A DNA stretch of 64,000 bases from Corynebacterium sp. ACRPO (GTDB taxonomy: Bacteria > Actinomycetota > Actinomycetes > Mycobacteriales > Mycobacteriaceae), in assembly GCF_022347205.1 (NCBI RefSeq), contig NZ_JAKRNE010000003.1, positions 62,001-126,000 of the forward strand, written 5' to 3'. The notes under the pieces are model-generated. The model ran no database searches and was not told the origin of the DNA. It saw only the letters and a program-made list of their open reading frames with translations. Below are positions 8,081 to 17,302 of this stretch, piece by piece (positions within the stretch are counted from its first letter, which is position 1; the number at the start of each line of letters is the position of its first letter). The position numbers were made by a program, and so were the translations under genes.

Positions 8081-10885
8081 CTAGCGCGTCGCCTGCTCCA
8101 AAAGCTCCAGAATGTGGTGATAATCCTCGCCGGTAGCGCGGGTCAGGCCAAGCTCGCAGGTGCGGTTGGTCGAGGCATGATACTGCGCCCCGATCTCCTT
8201 GACTTGCGCTGCTTCGGCGCGGGTTGCGGCGTCGGTTAGCTCCGGATGCAACATGCCGCGGTCGCCGGCATAGCCACAGCAATTCCAGTCAGTAGGAATG
8301 TGTACCTCGGCCGCGGCAGCGCGGGCTACCTTCTCCACGTCTTCCATCATGCCCAGCTGGAAGGCAGAGCAGGTGGGGTGCACGGTCACGGAGGCCGCCG
8401 GATTGTTGACCGCCAGCTGCGGCAGGAGGGTATCGGCTGTAAAGCTAATGGCGTCGATGACGGTAATGCCCACCGACTCCAGCATGTCCTTAAAACCTGC
8501 AGTGCAGCTGCTGGCATCCACGATGACCGGCAGGCGCGCACCATCGGTGGCCTCCATGACGATATCGCGCACGCGCTGTTCCATTGCATCGTGGCCGGCC
8601 TGCATGCCCTTAGAAGCCCATGGGGTGCCACAGCAGAGCTTGTCGATGCCCTCCGGAACCTCCATCGCTACCCCGGCGCGCTCCAAGAGAGCCACGAAGG
8701 AATCGGTCGTGCCCTTGCCGCCGCCCTGCGGGCCAAACATAGTGTTCACGCAGGCAGGCAGATAAATACCGGTGGTCTGCGCGTAGCGATCACCCACGCG
8801 CCCGGCCAAGCGGCCACGGGACTTGCCGCCCTTGCCCAGCTCCGGCTGGTACTGCGGCAGGTTATCGGTGCCAATGAGGCTGCGGCCCACGTCGGTGACC
8901 TTCTTGACCAGCTCGGTAGGCAGCAGGTGCGCACCGGTCAGCGCCAGCCCGGCACCTTGGCTAACCACCTGCCAATTCTTGGCGGCAGCGCCCCACAGCT
9001 TTTGCTGCGCCGGCTGGGCCTCCTCGCGGCGCAGGCGCTTGATGAACTTGCCGGTATCGATACCTACCGGGCAGGCAGTGCGGCACATGGAATCCACCGC
9101 GCAGGTCTCAATGCCCATGTATTCATAGGCCTCATCCAGCTCGGCTACGAGCTGGCTATCGCCGGCTTCTTCCGCGCGCTTGCGGGCGCGGCGCACGACG
9201 ATGCGCTGGCGCGGGGTAAGCGTGAGATCGCGCGACGGGCAAACCGGCTCGCAGTAGCCGCACTCCACGCAGCGGTCCACTTCCTCTTCCACGGTGGGGT
9301 TGAGCTTGATGTTTTTGATGTGCGCGTCTGGGTCATCGTCCAAGATGACGCCTGGATTCATCGTGTTGGTGGGATCGCAGGCCCACTTGAGTTCCTGCAT
9401 GACCGCGTAGAGCTCGTCGCCGTACTGGCGGCGCACATACGGTGCCATGGCGCGGCCGGTGCCGTGCTCGGCCTTGAGGTTGCCCTCGGCCGAGAGAACC
9501 AAGTCCACCATGCCCTCGTTGAAATCGTTATACCGACCAATGGCGTCATCGCCTTCAAAGCGGTCCGTAAGCAGGAAGTGGATATTGCCGTCCTTGGCGT
9601 GGCCGAAAATGACGGCATCGTCATAGCCATAACGGGTAAATAGTTCCTGCAGCGAGGAACAGGTATCAGCCAGATCGCCGACGGGTACTACGATGTCTTC
9701 CAAAAGGGCCGTCGTACCGGAGGGGCGTGCCTCTGCTACTTGGGCGTAGAGGCCCTTGCGGAAGTTCCACGCGGCATTGCGAGCGGCGGTGTCTGCAGAG
9801 AAAGCGGCCGGGGACTGCAATGGCAGCTCGCGCAGAAGCTGCGAGCCTTTGCCTTCCTTCTCCCGCAATTCTTCTTCCGCGTCGGCGTGGTACTCAATGA
9901 GCAGTGCGGCCTGCTTGTCCACATCGAAACCGGTGATGGCCTGCGGGACCTTGTCAAAGCCTTGGCCGACACGAATGGAGGCAGAGTCCATCAGCTCCAG
10001 GGTGGCCGCCCCGGTATCCAGGAGGGCAGGCAGCGACCTGGTGGCAGCGGTGAGATCATCAAAGACAGCCACCGTGGTGGTGGTCAGCTTGGAAATGGGC
10101 ACCGTACGGAATACCGCCTCAGCGATGAAGGCCAGGGTTCCCTCCGAGCCGATGAGCAGGTGCTCAAAGAGCTTGACCGGGCTATCAAAATCCAGGAAGG
10201 AATTGAGGCCATAGCCCATCGTGTTTTTCAGCTGGAAATGGCGGCGGATAATGTCCACGGACTCCTGGTTATCGCGCACGCGGCGCTGCAGGCGGGTGAG
10301 CGTTTCCACCAGCTCCGGTTCCTGCTGTTGGAACTGCCGGTCTGCATCCGCATCGGCGGTATTGATCACCGTGCCGGTAGGCAGCACAAACGTTAGCGAT
10401 TCCAAAGTGTTATACGTATTGAGCTCGGTACCGCAGGCCATACCGGAAGAGTTATTGGCCACCACGCCACCGATGGTGCAGGCAGATTCACTAGCCGGAT
10501 CCGGGCCAAGCTTGCGATTGCGCAGGCCCAGGCGGGCGTTGACCTGGCGCACTGTCGCGCCGGGCTGGACGCGCACGCGCTTGCCCTCATCCAGCACCTC
10601 GATGCCGCGGAAGTGCTTGCGCACGTCCACCAGGTAGCCATCGCCGGAAGCCTGGCCGGCAAGGGAGGTACCGCCGGAGCGCAGGGTGACCGGAACATTC
10701 TGCTGCCGGCCCGCGCGGAAGATGGCGGCCACGTGTTCAGCCGAGCGGGCCTCAATGACTGCCTTGGGGGTGTACAGGTAGTGCGAGGCATCGGAGGCAT
10801 GTGCCACGCGGTCAATGACCTCGGTCTTTACCTCCATCCCATAACGAGTAGAAAGTTCTTCCACATCAACGACGCCGGTAGTCAT
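8081..10885 (-). CDS. FAD-linked oxidoreductase fused to a 4Fe-4S/CCG-domain subunit (D-2-hydroxyacid dehydrogenase type)
   Basis: 934 residues from ATG 10885 (MTTGVVDVEELS); the frame runs further upstream but that part is not family-like. Residues 1-530 are a GlcD/FAD_binding_4 domain (TLRSGGTSLAGQASGDG, ACTIGGVVANNSSGMACG, HAKDGNIHFL, EHGTGRAMAP). Next come two 4Fe-4S motifs, CVECGYCEPVCPS and CAVDSMCRTACPVG, then two CCG repeats (CCGTPW, NCCGYAGDRGM) like GlpC/LldE. The fusion resembles membrane-associated dehydrogenases for D-lactate, glycolate or 2-hydroxyglutarate that pass electrons to quinone. The substrate cannot be fixed. It is a single gene, divergent from the hydrolase-like gene at 11092. 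Confidence 0.88.
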   Translation of the reverse strand: MTTGVVDVEELSTRYGMEVKTEVIDRVAHASDASHYLYTPKAVIEARSAEHVAAIFRAGRQQNVPVTLRSGGTSLAGQASGDGYLVDVRKHFRGIEVLDEGKRVRVQPGATVRQVNARLGLRNRKLGPDPASESACTIGGVVANNSSGMACGTELNTYNTLESLTFVLPTGTVINTADADADRQFQQQEPELVETLTRLQRRVRDNQESVDIIRRHFQLKNTMGYGLNSFLDFDSPVKLFEHLLIGSEGTLAFIAEAVFRTVPISKLTTTTVAVFDDLTAATRSLPALLDTGAATLELMDSASIRVGQGFDKVPQAITGFDVDKQAALLIEYHADAEEELREKEGKGSQLLRELPLQSPAAFSADTAARNAAWNFRKGLYAQVAEARPSGTTALLEDIVVPVGDLADTCSSLQELFTRYGYDDAVIFGHAKDGNIHFLLTDRFEGDDAIGRYNDFNEGMVDLVLSAEGNLKAEHGTGRAMAPYVRRQYGDELYAVMQELKWACDPTNTMNPGVILDDDPDAHIKNIKLNPTVEEEVDRCVECGYCEPVCPSRDLTLTPRQRIVVRRARKRAEEAGDSQLVAELDEAYEYMGIETCAVDSMCRTACPVGIDTGKFIKRLRREEAQPAQQKLWGAAAKNWQVVSQGAGLALTGAHLLPTELVKKVTDVGRSLIGTDNLPQYQPELGKGGKSRGRLAGRVGDRYAQTTGIYLPACVNTMFGPQGGGKGTTDSFVALLERAGVAMEVPEGIDKLCCGTPWASKGMQAGHDAMEQRVRDIVMEATDGARLPVIVDASSCTAGFKDMLESVGITVIDAISFTADTLLPQLAVNNPAASVTVHPTCSAFQLGMMEDVEKVARAAAAEVHIPTDWNCCGYAGDRGMLHPELTDAATRAEAAQVKEIGAQYHASTNRTCELGLTRATGEDYHHILELLEQATR

Positions 10886-11091
10886 GTACCGCAGCCCGCC
10901 TTCCCAAAAATAAAAAGAGTATGTAGTTGCCCACACATTGCACTCCCCTACACACAGGCGCGCAAGTTAGGAGGGGCTTAGGAAAGCCTTTCCACCACAC
11001 CCGTGGCTCGGCGGGATACTGCGCAGACATTTCTCAGATAAACCCACACCCTTTCCCGCCTAGCGGGTGATCTTCCTCTATCCTGGAATGC

Positions 11092-11925
11092 GTGTCTGCG
11101 AATTTGAACAAACATCTAGCAACGTTGTCGAAGCGTGGTCGCAACCGAGTTTTGGTTGGCGACCTTGACTATGCCGGAATCACCGGCAAGGTTTATACCC
11201 CCGCGGAGGGCCAAAGCCTGCCCGCCGTGGCCTTTGGCCATGACTGGATGCACAAGATTAAGGATTACCACGCCACCCTTCGCCACCTGGCTAGCTGGGG
11301 CATCGTCGTGGTAGCCCCCGATTCCGAGACCGGCCCCTTCCCCAACCACCGCAACCTAGCCGCGGATATGGAATCCGCGCTGCAGATTGCCGCTGGGGTA
11401 AAGCTTGGCGCTGGCAACATTACGGTCTCCCCAGGCAAGCTCGGCATGATTGGCCACGGCATGGGCGGTGGCACGGCCGTGCTTGGCGCCTTGGATAACC
11501 AGAAGGTCGCCGCCGTCGCCGCCATTTACCCTTCCGTCACCGCGCCGTCTGCGGTGCAGGCGGCCCGCCGCATTACTAGCCCGGGCTTGGTCATTGGCGC
11601 CGGCCAGGAAGACATTTTCAATGCCGGCAACCCCGCCAAGCTGGCCCATAACTGGAATGGTCCAGTCTGCTTCCGCGCCATCGACAAGGGCAGCCACGCC
11701 GGCTTTACCGAAGACCGCCTGCGCAAGCTGGCCATCGGCACCGCCGCATTCCAATCCGGCCCCACCGAAATCGCCCGCGGCTTGGTCACCGGCTTCCTAC
11801 TGGCCACCCTAAACGGCGATTCTACCTATGACGCCTTTGCGGATCCAGAGGCAAGCGCCAAGAAGGTCCAAAGCCTCGTAGGCGAAGACTTGGCCGAGCG
11901 CGCCGGCGTCACCCGCGACGCCTAA
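11092..11925 (+). CDS. Alpha/beta-hydrolase-fold protein lacking the nucleophile serine
   Basis: 277 residues, GTG start. The fold resembles dienelactone hydrolase/PET-hydrolase-like proteins: VAFGHDWMHK early, VVVAPDSETGPFPNH, then the elbow LGMIGHGMGGGTAV (near 118-130), a late Asp (GAGQEDIF, about 174) and His (GSHAGF, about 198). The elbow should read GxSxG, but residue 123 is glycine (GHGMG). It may therefore be a pseudoenzyme, a binding protein, or use another residue. No signal peptide is visible. It is divergent from the oxidoreductase; the gap 10886-11091 holds both promoters. Confidence 0.8.
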   Translation: MSANLNKHLATLSKRGRNRVLVGDLDYAGITGKVYTPAEGQSLPAVAFGHDWMHKIKDYHATLRHLASWGIVVVAPDSETGPFPNHRNLAADMESALQIAAGVKLGAGNITVSPGKLGMIGHGMGGGTAVLGALDNQKVAAVAAIYPSVTAPSAVQAARRITSPGLVIGAGQEDIFNAGNPAKLAHNWNGPVCFRAIDKGSHAGFTEDRLRKLAIGTAAFQSGPTEIARGLVTGFLLATLNGDSTYDAFADPEASAKKVQSLVGEDLAERAGVTRDA

Positions 11926-11929
11926 GGTA

Positions 11930-12190
11930 TTAACCCCGCCGCAGCACAGATTGCACCTGCCCCGACGCGTTCCTTGAGCGCGCCGGGGCAGCGCCATATC
12001 TGGGCCTTGGCACCGTCGCCGCTTGCCGACGCCCCACCTGCCCCTTCTCCCTTCGCGCCTCCTGCATGGCTTTATCCGCGGACCTTTCTAGCTCGTCTTG
12101 CGCTTTCGCTAGCGTTTTTTCAAATTCCAGCAAGCGTTTAGCCGTCCTTTCCCGAAAGCCCTGCGCAAATTCTGCGAAGTCGTTTTTCAT
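11930..12190 (-). CDS. Small coiled-coil protein of unknown function, last gene of the Cys/Pro-rich operon
   Basis: 86 residues from ATG 12190, which overlaps the stop of the gene before it (TAATG); a GTG two codons earlier is possible. Residues 3-50 (FAEFAQGFRERTAKRL, then FEKTLAKAQDELERSADKAM) are highly charged and helical, predicted coiled coil. The C-terminal 35 residues are basic and Pro/Arg/Ala-rich. There are no cysteines and no membrane segment. One exact copy of the recurring 15-mer lies inside the gene (12020-12034), here encoding GRRQA. The function is unknown; coupling to the 591-residue protein suggests a shared role. Confidence 0.7.
   Translation of the reverse strand: MKNDFAEFAQGFRERTAKRLLEFEKTLAKAQDELERSADKAMQEARREKGQVGRRQAATVPRPRYGAAPARSRNASGQVQSVLRRG
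12020..12034 (-). repeat. Recurring 15-mer, exact copy in the small coiled-coil gene
   Basis: Exact copy in minus orientation, read in a frame (GRRQA) unlike the ALADA copies. Confidence 0.8.
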
Positions 12191-13965
12191 TACCACTGAC
12201 CTGCCTTTCGTGCCTTAATGGTTGGTTCTTCTGGCGCGGGTGCCGCCTCCTGCTGCGGTGCCGGCTGTGGTGCCGGTGCCGGTGCCGGCGCTTCTTCTGG
12301 AGCCGGCTGCGGTGCTGGCGCTGGTGCTGGTTCAGGAGCTGAGGCTGGTGGCGATGCTGGCGCCTCCGCTGGACCGGCCGCTTGGAGGTGTGCCACCTTC
12401 TCTGGTGGCGGCGTTGGCTCCTCTACCTGAGACAGCTCAGGAGGCGGCGCCATTACACCATCATCGCCTGTTGGCTCCGGTTCGGGCTCGGGCTTAGGTT
12501 CCGGGCAGGGATCTGGTTCTGGCTCTGGCTCAGGCTCAGGGCCGGGGTCCGGTTCCGGCTCTTGCACCGGACAATCCGCCTCGGACATGTGCTCCAGACA
12601 CTGCGCGGCACCTTCCACAATGAGGCCCACGCCTACTAAAGCGATTCCGGCCCCTACCAGGCCGAGGCTGCCGCTGCAGGAGGATTCAATTTCACAGCCT
12701 TCTGAGCTGGTTTGGGTCGTTTCCACACATTCTTCGGTACTTTCCGCGGTATTTTCCGGGCAGAGCGTTTCCTCGCCTGCGCCCGAGTCAGCAGCGGGTT
12801 CCGTATCCATGTCTGGTTTAGGTTTCGGCTCTGGCTGAGGTTCAGGTTCCGGGCACGGTTCTTCTACTTGCTGTGGCTGTTCTGGCGGCTCCTGCGGCGG
12901 AATGATCTCCGCCTGTGCCGGCCTGGTGATCTCTACGTCGCGCTGGGACTGTGATGGACGCTCAGTAAATGGTTGCTCGGTGCACTCTTGGCAGTGGCAG
13001 CCCGCACCGTGTTCTGCAGTGGTCTCCGTGTGCACTTCCGTCTTGGATGATTGCTCCGGCTCGGGCTCGGGGCATTCCTTTGGCGGGGCGGATGGTGGCG
13101 AAGAAGGCATCGGCTGTGGCGGCGTGGAAGTCGTCTGGCTCGATTCTTGCTTTGAGTCAGGCTCCGGCATGGGTTTGGGCTCCGGTGGACACTCCACCTG
13201 GGCCGACTCGGTGGGCTGCGACGGCGGAGGTGGGCATTCTTCCTTCGGCATCGGCTTAGTGGGAGTAGGAGTCTCCGGGCATTGTTCTACCGGTTCGGGG
13301 CAGGCATTATCTGTAGGTTTAGCTGGCGTCGGGCATTCTTCTGGCAACGGGCGCTCACAGACGCACTCGCAGCGCGATTCAAACTCGTTATAGCAGGACT
13401 CAATCGCATCATCGCGGTCGCGGCAGGTGCTAGCGATATTGTGATTCGTCTCTTCGATAACGCGCCCGCCAATGGTGGAAAGAATCGGGATAATAAACCT
13501 AGCCAGCGGGTGCTTGGTGGCCACCATGGACAAGATATTCAGCAGTGGGATGACCGCAGAGATGAGCTCGGTTAGGGCGGTGTCGGAGACATCGACGACG
13601 TCGGCAATAGCGCCCGAGCACTGCTCCGCCGAACTGGTGAGATGGGCAGCATCCTGGCGGTCAATGTCGAAGTCTTCCTGCACGCCGCACAGGTGCTCGC
13701 GCATGGCGCCCTGAGCAACCTCGGAATCATCTTGCTGCAAATAGCCCGCTAGTCCAGCACCGCCTCCCTTCGGGCGGTTTCCGCCCACGGCCGCAACGGT
13801 ATTTTTCACCAGGTTTTCGGGCGCAATACCGTCCACCGCACCGACTAGCTCCCCCAGCAGGTTCATGGGCATGCTGGGGCCCGGGTAGTTTCCCAAGCAT
13901 GCGAATTGGAATTGGGAAATCGCGTTGGAATAGTCCCCCAGCAGGGATTTTGTCAGCGTACTCAC
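12190..13965 (-). CDS. Large Cys-Pro/Glu-rich protein of unknown function
   Basis: 591 residues. Residues 1-195 are folded-looking and helical, with a hydrophobic stretch at 131-167 (LTELISAVIPLLNIL then LARFIIPILSTIGG). From about 196 the chain is low-complexity: CxCxC at 199-203, then E-C-P and PEPEP repeats, CHCQEC at 323-328, a hydrophobic glycine-rich segment at 433-451 (membrane-span length), more PEP repeats and a PAPAP tail. I count about 25 cysteines, ten of them in Cys-Pro pairs. There is no Sec signal peptide. Starts and stops overlap both operon partners. A T7SS link is inferred only from position (3 kb away) and from the small helical partner. No known family is recognised. Confidence 0.75.
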   Translation of the reverse strand: MSTLTKSLLGDYSNAISQFQFACLGNYPGPSMPMNLLGELVGAVDGIAPENLVKNTVAAVGGNRPKGGGAGLAGYLQQDDSEVAQGAMREHLCGVQEDFDIDRQDAAHLTSSAEQCSGAIADVVDVSDTALTELISAVIPLLNILSMVATKHPLARFIIPILSTIGGRVIEETNHNIASTCRDRDDAIESCYNEFESRCECVCERPLPEECPTPAKPTDNACPEPVEQCPETPTPTKPMPKEECPPPPSQPTESAQVECPPEPKPMPEPDSKQESSQTTSTPPQPMPSSPPSAPPKECPEPEPEQSSKTEVHTETTAEHGAGCHCQECTEQPFTERPSQSQRDVEITRPAQAEIIPPQEPPEQPQQVEEPCPEPEPQPEPKPKPDMDTEPAADSGAGEETLCPENTAESTEECVETTQTSSEGCEIESSCSGSLGLVGAGIALVGVGLIVEGAAQCLEHMSEADCPVQEPEPDPGPEPEPEPEPDPCPEPKPEPEPEPTGDDGVMAPPPELSQVEEPTPPPEKVAHLQAAGPAEAPASPPASAPEPAPAPAPQPAPEEAPAPAPAPQPAPQQEAAPAPEEPTIKARKAGQW

Positions 13966-14276
13966 TTGCTGTCCGCCTCCCCGCCGCGCGCAAAGGAGCT
14001 GCCGAAGGACTCATCAAAATCGGCAAAGGCGCGCACCTGTTCATGGGCGGCATGGGCGGTGGCAGATAAATTATCCAACCTCTGCCCGCCGCGCTCATGG
14101 ATGCGCGCCAAGACATTGCGAATGCGCTCACCGTGGCCGCCAAAGTTGCGTCCAGCCGCGGCCACCGGAAAATCCGGTACCTCGGCCCGGTGGGCATCGC
14201 GTTGTTCGTCATTATCGGCTACGACCTGCCGTAGTGCGGACATCGCCTCCGAGGGGCGAAGAAAAACCTCAGACAC
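13962..14276 (-). CDS. Small helical (WXG100-like size) protein heading the Cys/Pro-rich operon
   Basis: 104 residues, overlapping the 591-residue gene by 4 bp (ATGA). It appears to form two helices (about 8-30 and 45-85) around a loop with Asn-Phe-Gly-Gly-His, rather than a true WXG. The C-terminus is SSFARGGEADSK. Size and layout recall ESX/EspC-like helical hairpin proteins, but the WXG and YxxxD/E motifs are absent, so I do not call it one. The upstream gap (14277-14388) should hold the operon promoter. Confidence 0.65.
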   Translation of the reverse strand: MSEVFLRPSEAMSALRQVVADNDEQRDAHRAEVPDFPVAAAGRNFGGHGERIRNVLARIHERGGQRLDNLSATAHAAHEQVRAFADFDESFGSSFARGGEADSK

Positions 14277-14388
14277 TGGTGTATTCCCCCAAATCCATAT
14301 GCGGTAAAAGTTCTCACCTTCATTGGACTGGGGATTGCACCAAATGGTTCCCTAGGATGCCAAAATTCTTCCGCACCCGGCGGGTGCG

Positions 14389-15732
14389 CTAGACCGAGGA
14401 AACGATGGCGGAAAGCCTGCCGGCAACCTTACGTGCCTGCTCCTTATCGGCGGCCTCCACCATGACGCGGAAGACCTCCTCAGTGCCGGAGGGGCGCAAC
14501 AGAACACGGCCGGTTTCGCCGAGTTCTTCCTCGGCCTGGGCAATGGCTTCTTGTACTTCGGGGGCGTCCATGATGACACCCTTATCAGAAACCGGCACGT
14601 TAATGAGCACCTGCGGCAGCACGGTCATTACCGATGCCAATTCCTTTAGGGACTTTCCGGACTTGGCCATGCGCGCCATGATGGACAGGCCAGTAAGCGT
14701 GCCGTCGCCAGTCGTGCAATCATCTGGCAACACCACGTGGCCAGACTGCTCGCCGCCCAAGGAGAAATCGCCGCGGTTGAGCTCTTCCAGCACGTAGCGG
14801 TCGCCTACTGCGGTGTGGCGCACCTCGATGCCTTGTTCCTGCATGGCTAGCTTCAGGCCCAGGTTAGACATGACGGTTGCTACCAGAGTGTTATAGCGCA
14901 GGTCATTATCCTCCTTCATGCCTACGGCCAGCAGTGCCATAATCTGGTCACCGTCAACAACATTGCCCTCGGCATCCACAGCCAGGCAACGGTCGGCGTC
15001 GCCATCATGGGCCAGGCCCAGATCGGCGCCATGCTCGACGACGGCCGCCTGTGCCTTTTCAATGTGCGTCGAACCGCAGTCCTCATTGATATTAAAGGCA
15101 TTCGGCTTGTTGTGGATAGCAATAACTTCTGCACCAGCCGCCTCATAAGCGATCGGAGCAACCTTGGAAGCCGCACCATTAGCGGTGTCTACGACCACCT
15201 TGATGCCGCTGAGGTCGGTGGAGACCACTTCCTTCAAGTGGTTGAGGTAGCGCTCGCGCCCATCCGGGGCCTCCGAGATGATGCGGCCCAGCTTGGTGCC
15301 GGTCGGGCCATCCTCGGTGAGGTTTTCCATCGTGGCCTGAATCTGATCTTCTACCTCGTCCGGCAGCTTCTTACCGCCTGCGGAGAAGAACTTGATGCCG
15401 TTGTCTGGCATCGGGTTGTGGGAGGCGGAAATCATCACGCCGAGATCCGCACCATAGTCATCCGTCAGGTAGGCAATCGCCGGCGTCGGCAGCACGCCCA
15501 CGCGCACCACGTCCACGCCGCGGGAAGCCAGACCGGACGCAATCGCCGCATCCAGCATCTCGCCAGATACACGCGGGTCGCGGCCAATAATGGCCAGCGG
15601 CTGGCGCTCGTAGGATTCACGCTTGGCGGTAAATACCTCCGCAGCAGCCTGGCCTAGTTGCAAGGCCAGAATTGGGGTCAGCTTCTTGTTCGCGAGGCCG
15701 CGAACGCCATCGGTTCCAAAAAGTCGAGTCAT
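14389..15732 (-). CDS. glmM: Phosphoglucosamine mutase
   Basis: 447 residues, the usual length. The phosphoserine is in [16 protein letters not shown] (near residue 103); Mg binding is by [12 protein letters not shown]; sugar binding by GGEQSGHVV; phosphate binding by [15 protein letters not shown]. It converts glucosamine-6-phosphate to glucosamine-1-phosphate, the step after GlmS. It lies after rpsI on the same strand with a terminator between, as is usual in corynebacteria (rplM-rpsI-glmM). Confidence 0.97.
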   Translation of the reverse strand: MTRLFGTDGVRGLANKKLTPILALQLGQAAAEVFTAKRESYERQPLAIIGRDPRVSGEMLDAAIASGLASRGVDVVRVGVLPTPAIAYLTDDYGADLGVMISASHNPMPDNGIKFFSAGGKKLPDEVEDQIQATMENLTEDGPTGTKLGRIISEAPDGRERYLNHLKEVVSTDLSGIKVVVDTANGAASKVAPIAYEAAGAEVIAIHNKPNAFNINEDCGSTHIEKAQAAVVEHGADLGLAHDGDADRCLAVDAEGNVVDGDQIMALLAVGMKEDNDLRYNTLVATVMSNLGLKLAMQEQGIEVRHTAVGDRYVLEELNRGDFSLGGEQSGHVVLPDDCTTGDGTLTGLSIMARMAKSGKSLKELASVMTVLPQVLINVPVSDKGVIMDAPEVQEAIAQAEEELGETGRVLLRPSGTEEVFRVMVEAADKEQARKVAGRLSAIVSSV

Positions 15733-15846
15733 GCAGTCAATTATGCACTCCTGTGCCCATCGATTACATGTTGGGGCGGTTTAGGCGGAGGCAAGCTTCT
15801 GGTTTATCGACGGAATGAGCGACATTCCCTCCTTCCGCGCTCCATA

Positions 15847-15888
15847 AAACGACGAAAGCCGCCGCCTCCCAAAGGAAGCAGCGGCTTT
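15847..15888 (-). terminator. Terminator of the rplM-rpsI operon
   Basis: AAAGCCGC (15855-15862) pairs with GCGGCTTT (15881-15888), with further inner pairing CTCC/GGA. On the minus strand CGTCGTTTTATGG follows. It lies about 30 bp after rpsI and before glmM. Confidence 0.7.
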
Positions 15889-15920
15889 GCGTTGCGCTTG
15901 CGCGCGCAGTAGAAGCGAGA

Positions 15921-16454
15921 TTAACGCTTGGAGTACTGCGGTGCGCGACGTGCCTTGTGCAGACCAGCCTTCTTACGCTCAACTGCACGAGCATCTCGGG
16001 TGAGCAGACCAGCCTTCTTGAGGGCGGTGCGGTCAGCCGGGTTGTAGATGTTCAGTGCACGAGCGATAGCCAGACGCAGGGCGCCAGCCTGACCGGTTGG
16101 GCCGCCGCCGTTAACGGTGACCTTGAGGTCGAACTGGTTCTCGCGCTCCAGCAGGGTCAGCGGAGTGAGGATATCCTGCTGGTGCAGCTTGTTCGGGAAG
16201 TACTCGCCGAACTCGCGGCCGTTAACCACGATCTGGCCGGAGCCAGCAACGAGGCGAACACGGGCGACGGCGCGCTTACGGCGACCGACGGTCTGGATCG
16301 GGCCCTCGTGTACCGGAGCGGCAGCCTCGACCTCTTCGGTCTCGGCCGGCGCGATGGAATCACCAATGGTGTTGGTGAACTCTTCGGTAGCGGCGCTTGC
16401 TGCAGCGATGTCAGCAGCGTCGGCTACGTTGTTGTCGATGTTCTGCTCAGACAT
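15921..16454 (-). CDS. rpsI: 30S ribosomal protein S9
   Basis: 177 residues. The conserved core starts near residue 52 ([15 protein letters not shown]) and ends in the invariant RRAPQYSKR tail that reaches the P-site tRNA. The first 50 residues are an acidic, Ala-rich extension ([15 protein letters not shown]), which actinobacterial S9 often has. The ATG overlaps the rplM stop (TAATG), so the pair is coupled. Confidence 0.97.
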   Translation of the reverse strand: MSEQNIDNNVADAADIAAASAATEEFTNTIGDSIAPAETEEVEAAAPVHEGPIQTVGRRKRAVARVRLVAGSGQIVVNGREFGEYFPNKLHQQDILTPLTLLERENQFDLKVTVNGGGPTGQAGALRLAIARALNIYNPADRTALKKAGLLTRDARAVERKKAGLHKARRAPQYSKR

Positions 16455-16897
16455 TACTGTGCCACCTGCTTAAACTCGAAGGTTTCCGGCTTCTGGCCGG
16501 CGTACGGGTGCTCTTCGCCTGCGAAGACGTGCAGCTTCTTGATGGAAGCGCGGGAGAGCTTGTTGTGCGGCATCATGCCGGCAACGGATTCTTCGATAAC
16601 GCGAACCGGGTTGGCGTCCAAAGACTGACCCAGGGTCATGGACTTCAGGCCGCCCGGGTAACCGGAGTGACGGTAGCGCATCTCGCGGCCGCGCTTGTTG
16701 GAAGAAACGTGGATCTTGTCAGCGTTGATGATAATGACGTGGTCACCAGCGTCAACGTTCGGTGCGAACTGTGGCTTGTGCTTGCCGCGCAGCAGGTCTG
16801 CAACGGTGGAAGCGAGCTTGCCCAGCACCACATCAGTAGCGTCGATGACGTACCACTTGCGGGTGATGTCACCGCTCTTTGGGTGGAAAGTAGACAA
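16454..16897 (-). CDS. rplM: 50S ribosomal protein L13
   Basis: 147 residues from a TTG start at 16897 ([18 protein letters not shown]), preceded by AAGGAGTC at good spacing; this is the family length. The frame stays open to 17023, but the upstream part is not L13-like. Conserved L13 parts: [55 protein letters not shown]. It is an early-assembly 23S rRNA-binding protein, co-transcribed with rpsI. Confidence 0.96.
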   Translation of the reverse strand: MSTFHPKSGDITRKWYVIDATDVVLGKLASTVADLLRGKHKPQFAPNVDAGDHVIIINADKIHVSSNKRGREMRYRHSGYPGGLKSMTLGQSLDANPVRVIEESVAGMMPHNKLSRASIKKLHVFAGEEHPYAGQKPETFEFKQVAQ

Positions 16898-17302
16898 TTT
16901 GACTCCTTGAAAGTCTGTCTCGGAACTGCCGGCCAGCGCTAAGCATCCATTCACTCCCGTACAGCGGCCGGTGGAGACCTGCAGGGAGCGCTTCGCCAGC
17001 TGCTTGCCGACGAGCGAACACATAGGTTTCCTACCCTACTTGCTCACCTGCCCAAAGACCAAAACACCGAAGCCGGCACCTTCCGCGGCTCAAACGGGAG
17101 GTGCCGGCTCGTAGGTACGGACTAGAAAGGTACGACTTTAAAGAATGGAAGAGATAGCAAGAGAAAAGAACTAGAAAAGGAGTACTCACGCTGGTTTCTT
17201 GGCCAGGGCTGCGGCTGCGTCCGCCTCCTGCCACGCGGGTGTGGTCAGTGGCACCGCAGCCCCGACGGGAACAGCGTGGAACCGTGCAAACAGGGTGTGG
17301 AT
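16898..17302. other. 405-bp intergenic region between the T7SS genes and rplM
   Basis: Contains the T7SS terminator hairpin (17071-17109) and, between it and 16898, the presumed rplM promoter and leader. From 17110 to 17200 the plus strand is purine-rich (AGAAAGG, GAAGAGATAGCAAGAG) and ends with AAAAGGAG, but no coding frame follows it. No gene is seen. Confidence 0.6.
17071..17109 (-). terminator. Terminator after the WXG100 genes
   Basis: Perfect 11-bp stem AGCCGGCACCT (17071-17081) with AGGTGCCGGCT (17099-17109). On the minus strand TCGGTGTTTTGGTC follows. It is 190 bp past the last WXG100 gene; alternatively it acts in the rplM leader. Confidence 0.6.

Noticed and set aside
8246-9643. 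465-codon plus-strand frame across the FAD/Fe-S oxidoreductase
   Set aside because: Antisense shadow; the sense frame has two ferredoxin motifs and CCG domains.
10967-10985. Possible DtxR box upstream of the Fe-S oxidoreductase (TTAGGAGGGGCTTAGGAAA)
   Set aside because: Only 12 of 19 positions match and the right half-site is lost; too weak to list.
12440-12560. Tandem repeat array that could be CRISPR or satellite DNA
   Set aside because: These are codon repeats for PEPEP in a reading frame; no spacers or fixed repeat unit.
12218-13393. Gly/Ala-rich repeat proteins on the plus strand (PE-PGRS-like look)
   Set aside because: They are the reverse reading of the Pro/Glu repeats in the 591-residue gene and lack a start context.
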